Below, one piece after another: positions 26,573 to 35,175 of a stretch of DNA of 64,000 bases. Origin of the DNA: G963667675 sp964291545 (lineage in GTDB: Bacteria > Chloroflexota > Dehalococcoidia > Lucifugimonadales > UBA3495); the NCBI GenBank assembly GCA_964291545.2, contig OZ219860.1:744001-808000 (forward strand). Direction: 5' to 3'. Under the pieces are notes generated by a model. It worked only from the letters and a program-made list of their open reading frames with translations. It searched no databases and was not told the DNA's origin. How positions within the stretch are numbered: the first letter of the stretch is position 1; every line of letters begins with the position of its first letter. The position numbers were made by a program, and so were the translations under genes.

Positions 26573-27211
26573 ATGGTTATTCTAGGCGTCGATCTCAGGG
26601 CTTCCTCTAAGCATCCTAGCACCGCCGTCGCTTTGGACCGCGAGTCGTCCGTCCTCTTCATGTCCTCATTCAGGCACGACGACGAGCTTCTCGAACTTGC
26701 GGAGGCCCACCAGCCCGAAATGATAACCATCGGAGCCCCCCTTGGCCTCCCCACCGGCATTCATTGCCTTGAGACCTCCTGCTCCTGCTGCAACGGCGCC
26801 CCCCGCCGCAAGGGGCGCCTCCTGGAACTCGAACTCTCCCGTATGGGAATTAGCTGCTTCTTCACCGGCAAGGGTTCCATCATCCGCAGCCTCGTTTACC
26901 GGGGCATCGCCCTCAGCCGCCGCCTGCGCCAGGCCGGCTTTAAGGTCCACGAGACCTATCCCCACGCTACCAAAGTAATCCTGTTCGGCGACAAAGTCCC
27001 CCCAAAGAACAGCGCCGCCAGCGTAGCCTTTATGAAGAGCCACCTCACTCCCCTGGTCAACGGTCTCAGCCCCCACCTCGACGGCCTCGACCGCAACGGC
27101 TGCGACGCTGTCCTCAACGCCTACACCGGTGTGCTCCATGCCCAGGACGCCACCGACGTCCTGGGATCTCCGGAAGAGGGCACCCTCGTCCTGCCCAAAT
27201 TGCCCCACTGA
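26573..27211 (+). CDS. DUF429 domain protein
   Basis: 212 residues. It starts VILGVDLRASSKHPSTAVAL, an RNase H-like first strand with Asp. The middle ITIGAPLGLP and later ETYPHATKVILFGDK and GLDRNGCDAVLNAYTGVLH are the typical DUF429 blocks with conserved acidic residues; a predicted nuclease-like fold with unknown substrate. It carries a cysteine cluster (CLETSCSCCNGAPRRKGR), common in this family. It sits between meaB and hpf, each with its own spacer. Confidence 0.85.
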   Translation: MVILGVDLRASSKHPSTAVALDRESSVLFMSSFRHDDELLELAEAHQPEMITIGAPLGLPTGIHCLETSCSCCNGAPRRKGRLLELELSRMGISCFFTGKGSIIRSLVYRGIALSRRLRQAGFKVHETYPHATKVILFGDKVPPKNSAASVAFMKSHLTPLVNGLSPHLDGLDRNGCDAVLNAYTGVLHAQDATDVLGSPEEGTLVLPKLPH

Positions 27212-27365
27212 TCCGTCCCCGCGAATCATCGCAACCCTTGTCCCATGCCCCTACGGCCGCCACCGCAGTCGCGCGGCCGCCCGCGCAGCGATGCAATCCC
27301 GGTTCAAGCGCGGCTACAATCGTTTAGACAATAGTTTAGAATAGATACTCAGGAGGCTCGCGGCA

Positions 27366-27941
27366 TTGGAACTCCAGATATTAGCCAAAAACCTGGAACT
27401 AAACGATCAGGTCCGCAACCACGCTTCCCAAAAGCTGGGGCAACTCGGCCGCCAGCTGCCAAGCATTACCAACGCCGTCGTTGAGCTTGCCTCCGAACCC
27501 ACCCGCGCCCAGAAAGACCGCGTCGTCGCCCAGGTCACCCTCGATGTCAACGGCGCCATCCTCCGCTCCGAACAGCGCGCCGCCAACACCCGCTCCGCCA
27601 TCAACTCCGCCGCAGAGGTCCTCTCACGCCTCATCGAACGCTACAAGGGCCGCACCTACCGCAGCGAACGCCCGCGTAGATCCCAGCCACAACCGGTCGA
27701 GCCGACTTCTGAGGACCTGCCTCCGGACTCCGCCGAACAAGACTTGGCCCCGCTCCCTGACGGCGACATCGTCCGCGTCAAGCGCTTCGACATGCCCTCA
27801 ATGACCGTCGACGAAGCCGCTCTCCAGATGCAGCTTCTCGGCCACCAATTCTTCATGTTCCTCAACAGCGACACCGGTACCCACAACGTCCTCTACCAGC
27901 GCCGCGACGGCAACCTCGGCCTCATCCAACCCAACCCCTAA
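27366..27941 (+). CDS. hpf: Ribosome hibernation promoting factor, long form
   Basis: 191 residues. The N-terminal S30AE domain (residues 1 to about 98: LQILAKNLELNDQVRNHASQKL ... INSAAEVLSRLIERYKG) binds the 30S decoding centre. A Pro-rich linker follows. The C-terminal domain (about 135-191: IVRVKRFDMPSMTVDEAALQMQLLGHQFFMFLNSDTG) mediates dimerisation of HPF and thereby of 70S ribosomes into 100S. The start is a TTG with AGGAGG 9 bases upstream. Confidence 0.95.
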   Translation: MELQILAKNLELNDQVRNHASQKLGQLGRQLPSITNAVVELASEPTRAQKDRVVAQVTLDVNGAILRSEQRAANTRSAINSAAEVLSRLIERYKGRTYRSERPRRSQPQPVEPTSEDLPPDSAEQDLAPLPDGDIVRVKRFDMPSMTVDEAALQMQLLGHQFFMFLNSDTGTHNVLYQRRDGNLGLIQPNP

Positions 27942-28500
27942 CGACCCCCGCACCAAACCCGTTGCCCTGCCTAGACTATGCTGACCGTTCGCCCTGACCC
28001 CGTCCTGAGGCTCTCGAAGGAGGAGCGGACAGCCGGCATGCATGCGGGAGAACAACAGCCGCCCCCGAGCCGGAATCCAGAGCGCCTGCCCACCAACATC
28101 GTGGCATCCCCTGCGGCGCCCCCCCCCAACCGTTCGTTCCCCCGCCCTCACCGCATCCGCCAGGACCCAGCTAGGCTGACCGTTCGTCCAGAGCCTGTCC
28201 TGAGGCTCTCGAAGGGGGAAATCGAAGGGCGCACGGTCAGCCGCCGCCTGTCCTCAGCCAGTCGGAGGTCTATCCAGCCCCCAACCCGTCATTCCGGCCC
28301 CCGAGCCGGAATCCAGAGCGCCTGCCCACCAACATCGTAGCATTCCCTCCGGCGGTGCCCCAACCGTTCGTCCCCCGCCGTCACCGCGTCCGCTAGTACC
28401 CAGCTAGGCTGTCCGTTCGTCCAGAGCCTGTCCTGAGGCTCTCGAAGGGGGAAATCGAAGGACGCGCGGTCAGCCGCCGTTGCGCTAAGGCATCCCCTCA
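27942..28500. repeat. Dense cluster of hairpin repeats
   Basis: At least three CGTTCG(T/C)CC...TGAGGCTCTCGAAGG...GGACAGCCG elements lie at about 27984-28035, 28180-28245 and 28410-28475. Two ATTCCGGCCCCCGAGCCGGAATCC elements lie at about 28060-28115 (5' end lost) and 28288-28350. The last two composites are separated by about 230 bases and share flanks (GCGTCC...AGGACCCAGCTAGGCTG), so the block was amplified in tandem. No gene. Confidence 0.65.
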
Positions 28501-28545
28501 AATAAAGAAACCGGGCGACCTCCCCATCCTGGAAAGACCGCCCGG
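28501..28545 (-). terminator. Rho-independent terminator of slipin gene
   Basis: On the minus strand, CCGGGCGG pairs with the CGCCCGG 20 bases further on, followed by TTTCTTTATT (plus-strand arms 28511-28517 and 28539-28545, T-tract 28501-28510). It is 42 bases after the stop of the Band 7 gene. Confidence 0.7.
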
Positions 28546-28586
28546 CCCAATCATCCCAAACCTCCACTCTTCAGCGGAGGCCCATG

Positions 28587-29468
28587 TCAGCCGCTCTGCT
28601 CCTTGCCGTCCCCGCCGCCGTCACCTTGCCCCTGGCCCCCCATGCCCAGGAACGGCGACAGCATCGACGTGAACTCCATCGGGAATATCCACTTCGTCGA
28701 AGGACTCTCCCCCAGCGACTTCAGCGTGTCGAAATACTGCAGGCTCATGGTCTTCGAGTCCACCGTATTCGCCACCTGGTAGATCCGGTCCAACGCCCCG
28801 CTGAAACCTTCCGCTCGCAGGATCGCCGCCTGCTGGTCACCCTCAGCTTGGAGAATCTCGGACTGGCGTTTCCCCTCGGCTTGCAGTATCGCCGATTGCT
28901 TTTCACCCTCGGCCCTGTTGATTTGGGCCTGCCTCTGGCCTTCTGACTCTGTAATTTCAGCAGTCTTTATGGCTTCGGCCGACTTCTCCCGCTCCATGGC
29001 CGACTTCACTCCGGGAGGCGGGTCGATTTCGTTGATTTCCACCTGCGAGACCTTTACCCCCCATCGCTCTGTAACTTCGTCCATCCTCACCTGCAGTTGG
29101 TCCCGGATCTTTTCCCGTTCCGCCAGCGCTTCAGACAGCGTCGTGGCGCCCACCACCGCACGCAAAGTTGCGAAGGCCAGGTTCACCACCGCCAGCTCGA
29201 AGTTCTGCACCTCCAGCACCGCCCTTTCGGCCATGCCTTCCAGCACCCGGTAGTAGATGACGAAGTCCATGTCCACCACCACGTTGTCCGAGGTGATGTA
29301 CTTCTGGGTCGGCACTCTGGCAACCCGCTCCCGCAGGTCCACCTTCGTCCCGTGGTAGACGATGGGTATCAGGAAATGAAACCCCGGCCTTCTCAGGCCC
29401 ACGTAAGTCCCGAACCTCTGCACCACCATCCTCTGGTATTGCTGAACGATTACTATTCCAGCCGACAT
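28587..29468 (-). CDS. SPFH/Band 7 (slipin) membrane-scaffold protein
   Basis: 293 residues. An N-terminal hydrophobic hairpin (MSAGIVIVQQYQRMVVQRFGTYVG) leads into a Band 7 domain (KVDLRERVARVPTQKYITSDNVVVDMDFVIYYRV). A coiled-coil tail then repeats A-E-G-x-x-Q-x-x-I-L-(Q/R) several times at about 185-225 (INRAEGEKQSAILQAEGKRQ). The C-terminus is Gly-rich. Slipins form oligomeric membrane scaffolds and are encoded with NfeD proteases, as here: the NfeD gene ends 32 bases upstream on the same strand. Confidence 0.93.
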   Translation of the reverse strand: MSAGIVIVQQYQRMVVQRFGTYVGLRRPGFHFLIPIVYHGTKVDLRERVARVPTQKYITSDNVVVDMDFVIYYRVLEGMAERAVLEVQNFELAVVNLAFATLRAVVGATTLSEALAEREKIRDQLQVRMDEVTERWGVKVSQVEINEIDPPPGVKSAMEREKSAEAIKTAEITESEGQRQAQINRAEGEKQSAILQAEGKRQSEILQAEGDQQAAILRAEGFSGALDRIYQVANTVDSKTMSLQYFDTLKSLGESPSTKWIFPMEFTSMLSPFLGMGGQGQGDGGGDGKEQSG

Positions 29469-29500
29469 ACAGTCCTCCTCGTTCTGATTGAAGGGCTTCG

Positions 29501-30853
29501 TTACTCTTCTGCCTGTTCGGAGCGGGCAACGGTCAATATCAGCCCGTCAACCTTGCGCACTTCGACCGTTTCCCCCTCGTTAATCACGTTACCATCCTCG
29601 CTGATTGCTGTCCAGGTTTCGCTGCGCACTCTCACCGCCCCCCTGGGCGCCAGCGTCGCCGTCACCGTCCCATTCATGCCTTCCAGCGGTGGGCTCAACG
29701 GCGTCCTGCCTCCCCGCCTCGACTGGTAGATCATCCACACCGTGAACCCCAAAGTCAGCCCCAAGGCGCCCGATACTCCTCCCACCAGCCAGCGGTTTAC
29801 CTCCGTCTCTGGCATGGTCGGCGGTTCTCCCCCAAACAGTATCACCGCACCCACTATGAAGCTCACGATTGCCCCAACTCCCAGCACCCCGAATCCCGCC
29901 ACTACTATCTCCAGCGCCGCTAGGGCGAACGCCAGCAGCAAAAAAGCCACACCGGCCCAACTCACCGGCAGGTTCCCGAACGCCACAAACGCCAACAGCA
30001 GCGCAATCACGCCAACCACCCCTGGTGCAATCAGCCCCGGATTGAAGAGTTCTATGACTATCCCCAATCCGCCTATCGAAAACAAGATAAACGAAACGTT
30101 GGGGTCCGAAATAAACTCCAGGAAATTCTCCAGCAGGTTCTTGTTCAGCCTCCGCTCCGTCAGACCCTCCGTCTCCAGGGTATGTGTCCCCGAACTCGTC
30201 TCCACCACCCGGCCGTCGAGCTGCCCCAGCAGGTCCTCCAGGTCGTCCGCTATGAAGTCCACCACGTTCAGGTCCACCGCCTCTATCGCGCTGAACGACG
30301 CCGCCTCCCTCACTGTCTTCTCCAGCGCATCCTCGTTCCGCCCCCGTTCCTGTGCGATGCTGCGGATGAACGCCGCAGTATCGTTCTCCACCTTGCTCAC
30401 CAGCGTATCTCCCAAGTCCTCCCCCGTGCCCGAAACAGGCGTCGCCGCCCCAATGTTCGTCCCCGGAGCCATCACCGCGAAATGCGCCGCCGCAGTGATG
30501 AACGTTCCCGCCGACCCCGCCTGCGCCCCCTGTGGCGACACATAGACCGACACCGGCACAGCGGAACCCAGCAACTCCTCCACAATGTTCCGCGTCGAGT
30601 CCAGGAGGCCCCCCGGCGTGTCCAACTCCACTACCAGCAGCGCCGCTCCATCCTCTTCGGCTCTGCCTATCGCCCGGGAAATAAACCGCTCCTTCACCCC
30701 GTTTATCGTCCCATCCACCCGGATAACCACCACCCCCGGGTCCTCTCCTTGCGCTGCCGCGCGGCCCAACAACGGCCCTGCCGCCGCCAGCAAAATCAGC
30801 GCCAGGCAAAAAACTCTGAACGCCCTAATCCCAGTCAAGGTCATACCAACCAC
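29501..30853 (-). CDS. NfeD-family membrane serine protease (ClpP class)
   Basis: 450 residues. A signal peptide (about 1-35) precedes a ClpP-like protease domain with the catalytic Ser114 in QAGSAGTFI and a candidate general-base Lys154 (VSKVEND), as in archaeal 1510-N. About four transmembrane helices cover 245-375. The C-terminal OB-fold NfeD domain occupies about 390-445 (NGTVTATLAPRGAVRVRSETWTAISEDG). It is thought to cleave the hydrophobic C-terminus of slipin. It is operonic with the downstream slipin gene, 32 bases apart. Confidence 0.93.
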   Translation of the reverse strand: MVGMTLTGIRAFRVFCLALILLAAAGPLLGRAAAQGEDPGVVVIRVDGTINGVKERFISRAIGRAEEDGAALLVVELDTPGGLLDSTRNIVEELLGSAVPVSVYVSPQGAQAGSAGTFITAAAHFAVMAPGTNIGAATPVSGTGEDLGDTLVSKVENDTAAFIRSIAQERGRNEDALEKTVREAASFSAIEAVDLNVVDFIADDLEDLLGQLDGRVVETSSGTHTLETEGLTERRLNKNLLENFLEFISDPNVSFILFSIGGLGIVIELFNPGLIAPGVVGVIALLLAFVAFGNLPVSWAGVAFLLLAFALAALEIVVAGFGVLGVGAIVSFIVGAVILFGGEPPTMPETEVNRWLVGGVSGALGLTLGFTVWMIYQSRRGGRTPLSPPLEGMNGTVTATLAPRGAVRVRSETWTAISEDGNVINEGETVEVRKVDGLILTVARSEQAEE

Positions 30854-30948
30854 AAAACCCCGAACGCGCCATTCATCCTCATAACCCTATGGTATCACCC
30901 CGTCCACCGAGCAACCCGTGCTTCCCCTGCGCCCAGCGCTCCCAACCC

Positions 30949-31110
30949 GTCATTCCGGCCCCCGAGCCGGAATCCAGAGCGCCTGTCCACCAACATCGTG
31001 GCCCTCCCGCCAGCACCTCGCCCGCTCCCGCATCAAACACATATCCTAACCTGGGCCTCGGCTGTCCGTTCGTACTGAGGTTCTCGAAGGGGGAACGGAC
31101 AGCCGCCGCT
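30949..31110. repeat. Two hairpin repeats between nfeD and aldo/keto reductase
   Basis: GTCATTCCGGCCCCCGAGCCGGAATCCAGAGCGCCTGTCCACC begins at 30949. A CTGTCCGTTCGTACTGAGGTTCTCGAAGGGGGAACGGACAGCCG element covers about 31062-31107 and is a near-perfect hairpin. No gene in 30854-31133. Confidence 0.65.
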
Positions 31111-31133
31111 CTGCTACGAGCTTCCCCACACCC

Positions 31134-32144
31134 CTACGGGTTCAACTCCCGGTTCGGATAAGCATCCACCCCATGCCGCTCGAACACCTCGTCTATCCTC
31201 CGCATATCCTCCCCCGAAAGCGCCCAGCCCAGAAACCCCAGATTCTCTTCCAATTCCGCAACCGTCAAGCTCCCCACCAAAGCCGAATCCACCGCGCCCG
31301 AGGCCAATGCCCACCGAATGGCCAACTGCGCCATCGTCTTCCCCCGGTTCTCCGCGATTGGCTTCAAGTCCTCCACCAGCTTCACGTACCGTTCCCTGCG
31401 GTCATGTTCCAATATCCCCGCCTCCCAGTCCGGGCTGCCGCCCCTGTCCCGATAATCGTCCCCTCCGAACCTCGTGTCGGCGGCCCAGGTGCCCGACAGC
31501 ATGCCGAAGCCCATCGTCCCCCAGATCATCACGCCGATGCCCCGCTCCCGGCAATACGGAAAAACGTCCAGTTCCCTCCGCCGGTCCAGCATGTTGTAGT
31601 CATACTGCACCACGTCCACCCGCCTCGCCGCCTCGCACTCTTTCAACTGCTCCAGCGTAAAGTTCGACACTCCGATCGCCCGCACCTTTCCTTCCCGAAC
31701 CGCCGAGTCCATCGCCTCCATCGTCTCCGCGAAGGGCGTGTAAACGTCCGGCGCATGCACCTGCAGCACGTCTATGTAGTCCGTCTGCAGCCGCTGCAGG
31801 CTCCGGTCCACCAGCGGCAGAATCGCCTCCCTTCTGCCGTCCCGGCCGCCCGGCCTGCCCACCTGCGATCCCTCGAACCCTAGGCCGCACATCGTCACCA
31901 CCACCACGTCCTTGCGCCGAGCCCCCAGCGCCCTTCCCAGCATGATCTCCGAGTCTCCCGATGCGTAGTGGGGAGCCGTATGAAAGCAGGTTATTCCCGA
32001 GTCGATAGCCCGGTTCACCATGCCGATCATATGGCCAATGTACTCTTCGCCCCAGGGCTCACGATTAGGCTTCGTATAGTCAAAACACCCAAACCCCAAG
32101 ACTGAAGTCGTCAACCCCGTCGGTCCCAGCTTGCGGTATTCCAT
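31134..32144 (-). CDS. Aldo/keto reductase family protein with altered catalytic tetrad
   Basis: 336 residues with a complete AKR (beta/alpha)8 pattern: KLGPTGLTTSVLGFG, DYIDVLQVHAPD, IGVSNFTLEQL, NPE-like MLDRRREL segment and a C-terminal cofactor pocket (SALVGSLTVAELEENL). The usual tetrad is Asp-Tyr-Lys-His. Here the Asp is His55 (CFHTAPHY), Tyr60 is present, the Lys is Met85 (VVVVTMCGLG) and His130 is present. Loss of Asp and Lys should impair normal carbonyl reduction. It is otherwise intact, so a changed reaction or a non-catalytic role is possible. Confidence 0.88.
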   Translation of the reverse strand: MEYRKLGPTGLTTSVLGFGCFDYTKPNREPWGEEYIGHMIGMVNRAIDSGITCFHTAPHYASGDSEIMLGRALGARRKDVVVVTMCGLGFEGSQVGRPGGRDGRREAILPLVDRSLQRLQTDYIDVLQVHAPDVYTPFAETMEAMDSAVREGKVRAIGVSNFTLEQLKECEAARRVDVVQYDYNMLDRRRELDVFPYCRERGIGVMIWGTMGFGMLSGTWAADTRFGGDDYRDRGGSPDWEAGILEHDRRERYVKLVEDLKPIAENRGKTMAQLAIRWALASGAVDSALVGSLTVAELEENLGFLGWALSGEDMRRIDEVFERHGVDAYPNRELNP

Positions 32145-32745
32145 TGGTCAATTCCTCCTACCGGCCCCCGGAAATTCCGGACGAAACCCCGTCCCGCCCA
32201 ACCTCCCTGGACCCGCCGCAGTATAACGTCAATCGACTTGACATAAAAGAATCGACCGGAGTCCGCACCCCCATTGCTTGCCGATTCGGTTCCGACCCCT
32301 GCGGGCCAAACATCGCAGATGGTACAAAGTCCAGGACTGAGCCGGTCAGGTAGGGCAAGCCATTCCCTAGCCCGCAACGAGGTACCCGTTCGTCCCGAGC
32401 CTGTCCTGAGGCTCTCAAAGGGCCCGCCCCGAGGCTCTCGAAGGGCGCGCGGACAGCCGGCGGCACCCGCCGCGGTGACCCAGCGCCATCGTCACCAACC
32501 CGTCATTCCGGCCCCCGAGCCGGAATCCAGAGCGCCTGTCCACCAACATCGTGGCCTTCCCGCCAACACCCCGCCCCCTCATCCTGAGGCTCTCGTTGGG
32601 ACCTTGTTCCCGCGCAGCATCTCCCGCTACCGGTCCGGCAGTGGCCGCAAGCGGAGACGCAACCGCCGCCGCGTGGTACATTAGCGCGCGGTTCGGCTTC
32701 ACCCACCTAACCGAAGAATAGACAGCTAATCAGGGAGTAAAGACG
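32145..32745. repeat. Intergenic region with palindrome and hairpin repeats
   Basis: No gene. A short palindrome GTCAATCGACTTGAC lies at 32228-32242 beside TATACT (minus, 32220-32225), a possible operator and -10 for the aldo/keto reductase. A CCGTTCGTCCCGAGCCTGTCCTGAGGCTCTC...GGACAGCCGGC element covers about 32387-32461. A GTCATTCCGGCCCCCGAGCCGGAATCC element starts at 32502. Confidence 0.55.
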
Positions 32746-33513
32746 ATGGCAGGTATGTTGGAAGGCAAGGTTTCGCTGGTCACCGGCGCAGCGTCGGGCA
32801 TCGGCCGGGCTACGTCGCTGGTCATGTCCCGCGAGGGCGCTACCGTAGTGGTGTCGGACATCGACGCCGACGGCGCCGAGGAAACTCTCAGCGCCATCGA
32901 GGCCGCCGGCGGCGACGGAATTGTCGTCCGCGCCGATGTGGCCCGCTCAGACGATGTGGCCGCGCTGGTCGAGAAAGTCGTGTCGGCTTACGGACGGTTG
33001 GACTGTGCCTTCAACAACGCCGGCGTAGAGGGCCACATGACCGGGCGTGTCCACGAGTACCCGAAAGACCAGTGGGACCGGCTCATCGAAATCAACCTCA
33101 CCGGTGTGTGGCTCTGCATGAAGTACGAAATTCCCCAAATGTTGCACCAGGGCGGCGGCGCCATCGTCAACACCGGGTCGGCAGCAGCGTTCATCGGTGC
33201 CAGGCGGATGGCGGCCTATGTCGCCAGCAAGCACGCCGTGGCGGGACTCACCAAGACCGCCGCGCTGGAATACGCCCTGGACGGCATCCGGGTCAACGCC
33301 GTCTGTCCCGGCATGACCGACACGCCCTTGATGGGCCGCCTCCTCACCGACCGGGATCAGGATTCCGAGGCTGATATTCCGTCCCGCCAACCCATCGGCC
33401 GGCTGGGCACTCCGGAAGAAATAGCCGAATCCGTAACCTGGCTCTGCTCCGACGCGGCATCCTTCGTCACCGGCCTGGCCATGGCCGTAGACGGCGGCCT
33501 CACCGCCCAGTAA
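32746..33513 (+). CDS. SDR-family oxidoreductase
   Basis: 255 residues, a classical SDR: TGAASGIG at 13-20, acidic DIDAD after the second strand (NAD(H) preference), FNNAG, the catalytic Ser in NTGSAAAF, AAYVASKHA with Tyr-x3-Lys, and the C-terminal VTGLAMAVDGGLTAQ. It is of the FabG/glucose-dehydrogenase-like group; substrate unknown. Its stop lies 38 bases before the second IS481 copy. Confidence 0.92.
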   Translation: MAGMLEGKVSLVTGAASGIGRATSLVMSREGATVVVSDIDADGAEETLSAIEAAGGDGIVVRADVARSDDVAALVEKVVSAYGRLDCAFNNAGVEGHMTGRVHEYPKDQWDRLIEINLTGVWLCMKYEIPQMLHQGGGAIVNTGSAAAFIGARRMAAYVASKHAVAGLTKTAALEYALDGIRVNAVCPGMTDTPLMGRLLTDRDQDSEADIPSRQPIGRLGTPEEIAESVTWLCSDAASFVTGLAMAVDGGLTAQ

Positions 33514-33580
33514 CCTACTCCTCCCTCAACCCCTCATTCCCGGAAGTGTCATTCCTGTAGATGTCAGATAATTCGTTGAC

Positions 33581-33608
33581 AGAATAGCATGGGACAAATA
33601 GCTATTCT
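33581..33608 (+). promoter_or_regulatory. IS481 leader hairpin before transposase
   Basis: AGAATAGC at 33581-33588 pairs perfectly with GCTATTCT at 33601-33608 around 12 bases, directly after TTGACAG of the terminal repeat and directly before the GGAGG at 33609-33613. In a transcript entering from outside it could hide the ribosome-binding site. Copy 1 has the same structure on the minus strand. Confidence 0.45.
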
Positions 33609-33618
33609 GGAGGCGAGG

Positions 33619-34590
33619 ATGCGTAACAACAGCAATGACCGTACAGTGGAACGAAACTATGTCCAGAAGTGGCGGTTTCTCATCCGGGAGTACCAACAAG
33701 TCAAGGCGAAGGAACACCCCAGGTTCCGCTTCGTCCAGGACTTCTACAACTTCCACGGCACCAACCGACAGACCTTTGCCAAGTATTACAACCGCTACAA
33801 GCAAGATGGTAGTGACCTAGCTCTACTGCCTCTCAAGCGCGGCCCCAGGTGGAAGAGCCGCCGCACGCTGCCTTTCATAGAGGAGAAGGTGCTGGAGCTA
33901 AGGCGTAAAGGTATAAATCGGTATGAGATATATGCGATACTCCAGCCGGTACTGAAGTCCCGCACTCCTGCGCCATCCACCATCTACGCTATCAGCCGGC
34001 GTCATAACCTGAACAAGTTGACCAAACCCATGGAACAGTCCAAAAGAAGGATCATCAAGGCCAGGGCAGGAGAGTTGGGGCATCTGGACTGCCACCATCT
34101 GAGCAAGGACCTGATCCTGGGCGCCAGACAGCGCTACTACCTGGTGTCTCTGCTGGACTCCTGCACCCGCCTGGCCTGGGCGGAGGTGGTGGAGGACATA
34201 AAGAGCCTGAGCGTGATGTTCGCCGCCCTAAAGAGCATCAACTTGCTGAATGCCGAGTACGGGGTGCGCTTTGAGGCCATACTCACCGACAATGGCCCTG
34301 AGGTGGCCACCCACAAGAGTAAGGAGCAGCATCCCTTCGAGAGGATGCTAATGGAGCTGGGGATCAAGCACCGCTACACCAGGCCCTACAGACCCCAGAC
34401 CAATGGCAAGGTCGAGCGCTTCTGGCGGACCCTCAACGAAGACCTCTTGGAAGGGACCACCTTCGAGTCCTTGGACGAGCTGAGGGATGAACTGATGCAG
34501 TACCTCCTCTACTACAACACCGAGAGACCCCACCAGGGCCTTGGAGGCAACACTCCACTGCAAACCTTGCAAAATCTGTCAATGAATTAG
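33619..34590 (+). CDS. IS481-family transposase, copy 2
   Basis: 323 residues from the ATG at 33619 with GGAGG 5 bases upstream (frame open from 33589). It is the same protein as copy 1 except for Glu in place of Asp in THKSK(D/E)QHPF. HTH region and DDE triad are intact. Synonymous differences between the copies cluster near the 3' end of the gene, around GKVERFWRTLNEDLLEG, where four changes fall within about 25 bases. Confidence 0.95.
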   Translation: MRNNSNDRTVERNYVQKWRFLIREYQQVKAKEHPRFRFVQDFYNFHGTNRQTFAKYYNRYKQDGSDLALLPLKRGPRWKSRRTLPFIEEKVLELRRKGINRYEIYAILQPVLKSRTPAPSTIYAISRRHNLNKLTKPMEQSKRRIIKARAGELGHLDCHHLSKDLILGARQRYYLVSLLDSCTRLAWAEVVEDIKSLSVMFAALKSINLLNAEYGVRFEAILTDNGPEVATHKSKEQHPFERMLMELGIKHRYTRPYRPQTNGKVERFWRTLNEDLLEGTTFESLDELRDELMQYLLYYNTERPHQGLGGNTPLQTLQNLSMN

Positions 34591-34602
34591 CTAACACATA
34601 CA

Positions 34603-35175
34603 ATTCCGAGCGAAGCCGAGGAATCTCACATCCCTGGCTGCCAGCCAGCCGATGGGCGCGTTTGACCCCCGCCCCAACTGTCATTCCGAGCGCAGTCGAG
34701 GAATCTTAAAACCCTGGGTGCCAGCCAGCCGATGGACGCGTTTGAACCCCCCGCCCCAACTGTCATTCCGAGCGCAGTCGAAGAATCTAAGAACCCTGGG
34801 TGCCAGCCGGCCGATGGGCGCGTTTGAACCCCCTGCCCCAACTGTCATTTCGAGCGAAGCCGAGGAGTCTCAAATCCCTGCCTACCACCTAGGTCATGCC
34901 ACCGCGCACACTCCGCACATCCACCCGTCATTCCCGTGCAGACGGGAATCTAAAATCCCCCTACCACCCAGGTCCTACCCCCCAACCTATCATTCCCCCC
35001 AGCACCACAAGCCCGCTGCCTGGCCCGAGACGAGCCCGTCCGTTCGTCCTGAGGGAAATCGAAGGGGGAACGGACGGGCTGGGGATTTGTGGGCCGCACC
35101 CCCTCTCTCCGTGGAAATGCTATCATTGCCCAATATTTGTTGTGGCCCCATTTCACTGGAACAGGAGCACTGACC
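34603..35175. repeat. Repeat-rich spacer with about 81-bp tandem repeat
   Basis: After the split repeat at 34603, a unit of CTGTCATTCCGAGCGCAG...GAATCTTAAAACCCTGGGTGCC plus AGCCAGCCGATGG(G/A)CGCGTTTGAACCCC recurs with markers GATGG(G/A) at 34651, 34731 and 34813 (periods 80 and 82), ending in one more ATTTCGAGCG element at about 34847. An ATTCCCGTGCAGACGGGAAT palindrome lies at about 34931-34950. A CCGTTCGTCCTGAGGGAAATCGAAGGGGGAACGG hairpin lies at about 35040-35075. No gene. Confidence 0.65.

Larger units (their letters stand above)
33556..34602 (+). mobile_element. IS481-family insertion sequence, copy 2
   Basis: 1047 bp, from TGTAGATGTC at 33556 to CACATACA at 34602, the same length as copy 1. 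It is flanked by ATTCC at 33551-33555 and 34603-34607, and the right flank reads on as ATTCCGAGCGAAGCCGAGGAATCTC. Thus it occupies the same site in the same repeat type as copy 1 but is inverted relative to it. The two copies bracket 10.9 kb (22678-33555). Confidence 0.92.

Noticed and set aside
29589..30809. 406-residue Gly-rich frame in another register of the nfeD gene
   Set aside because: Low-complexity shadow of a clear NfeD coding frame on the same strand.
30182..31078. 298-residue Arg/His/Pro-rich frame on the plus strand
   Set aside because: Antisense shadow of nfeD running into repeat DNA; no support.
21631..34602. Composite transposon formed by the two IS481 copies
   Set aside because: The 10.9 kb between them is mostly core genes (CysRS, MeaB, HPF, NfeD) and each copy has its own ATTCC duplication, so two separate insertions explain the arrangement better.
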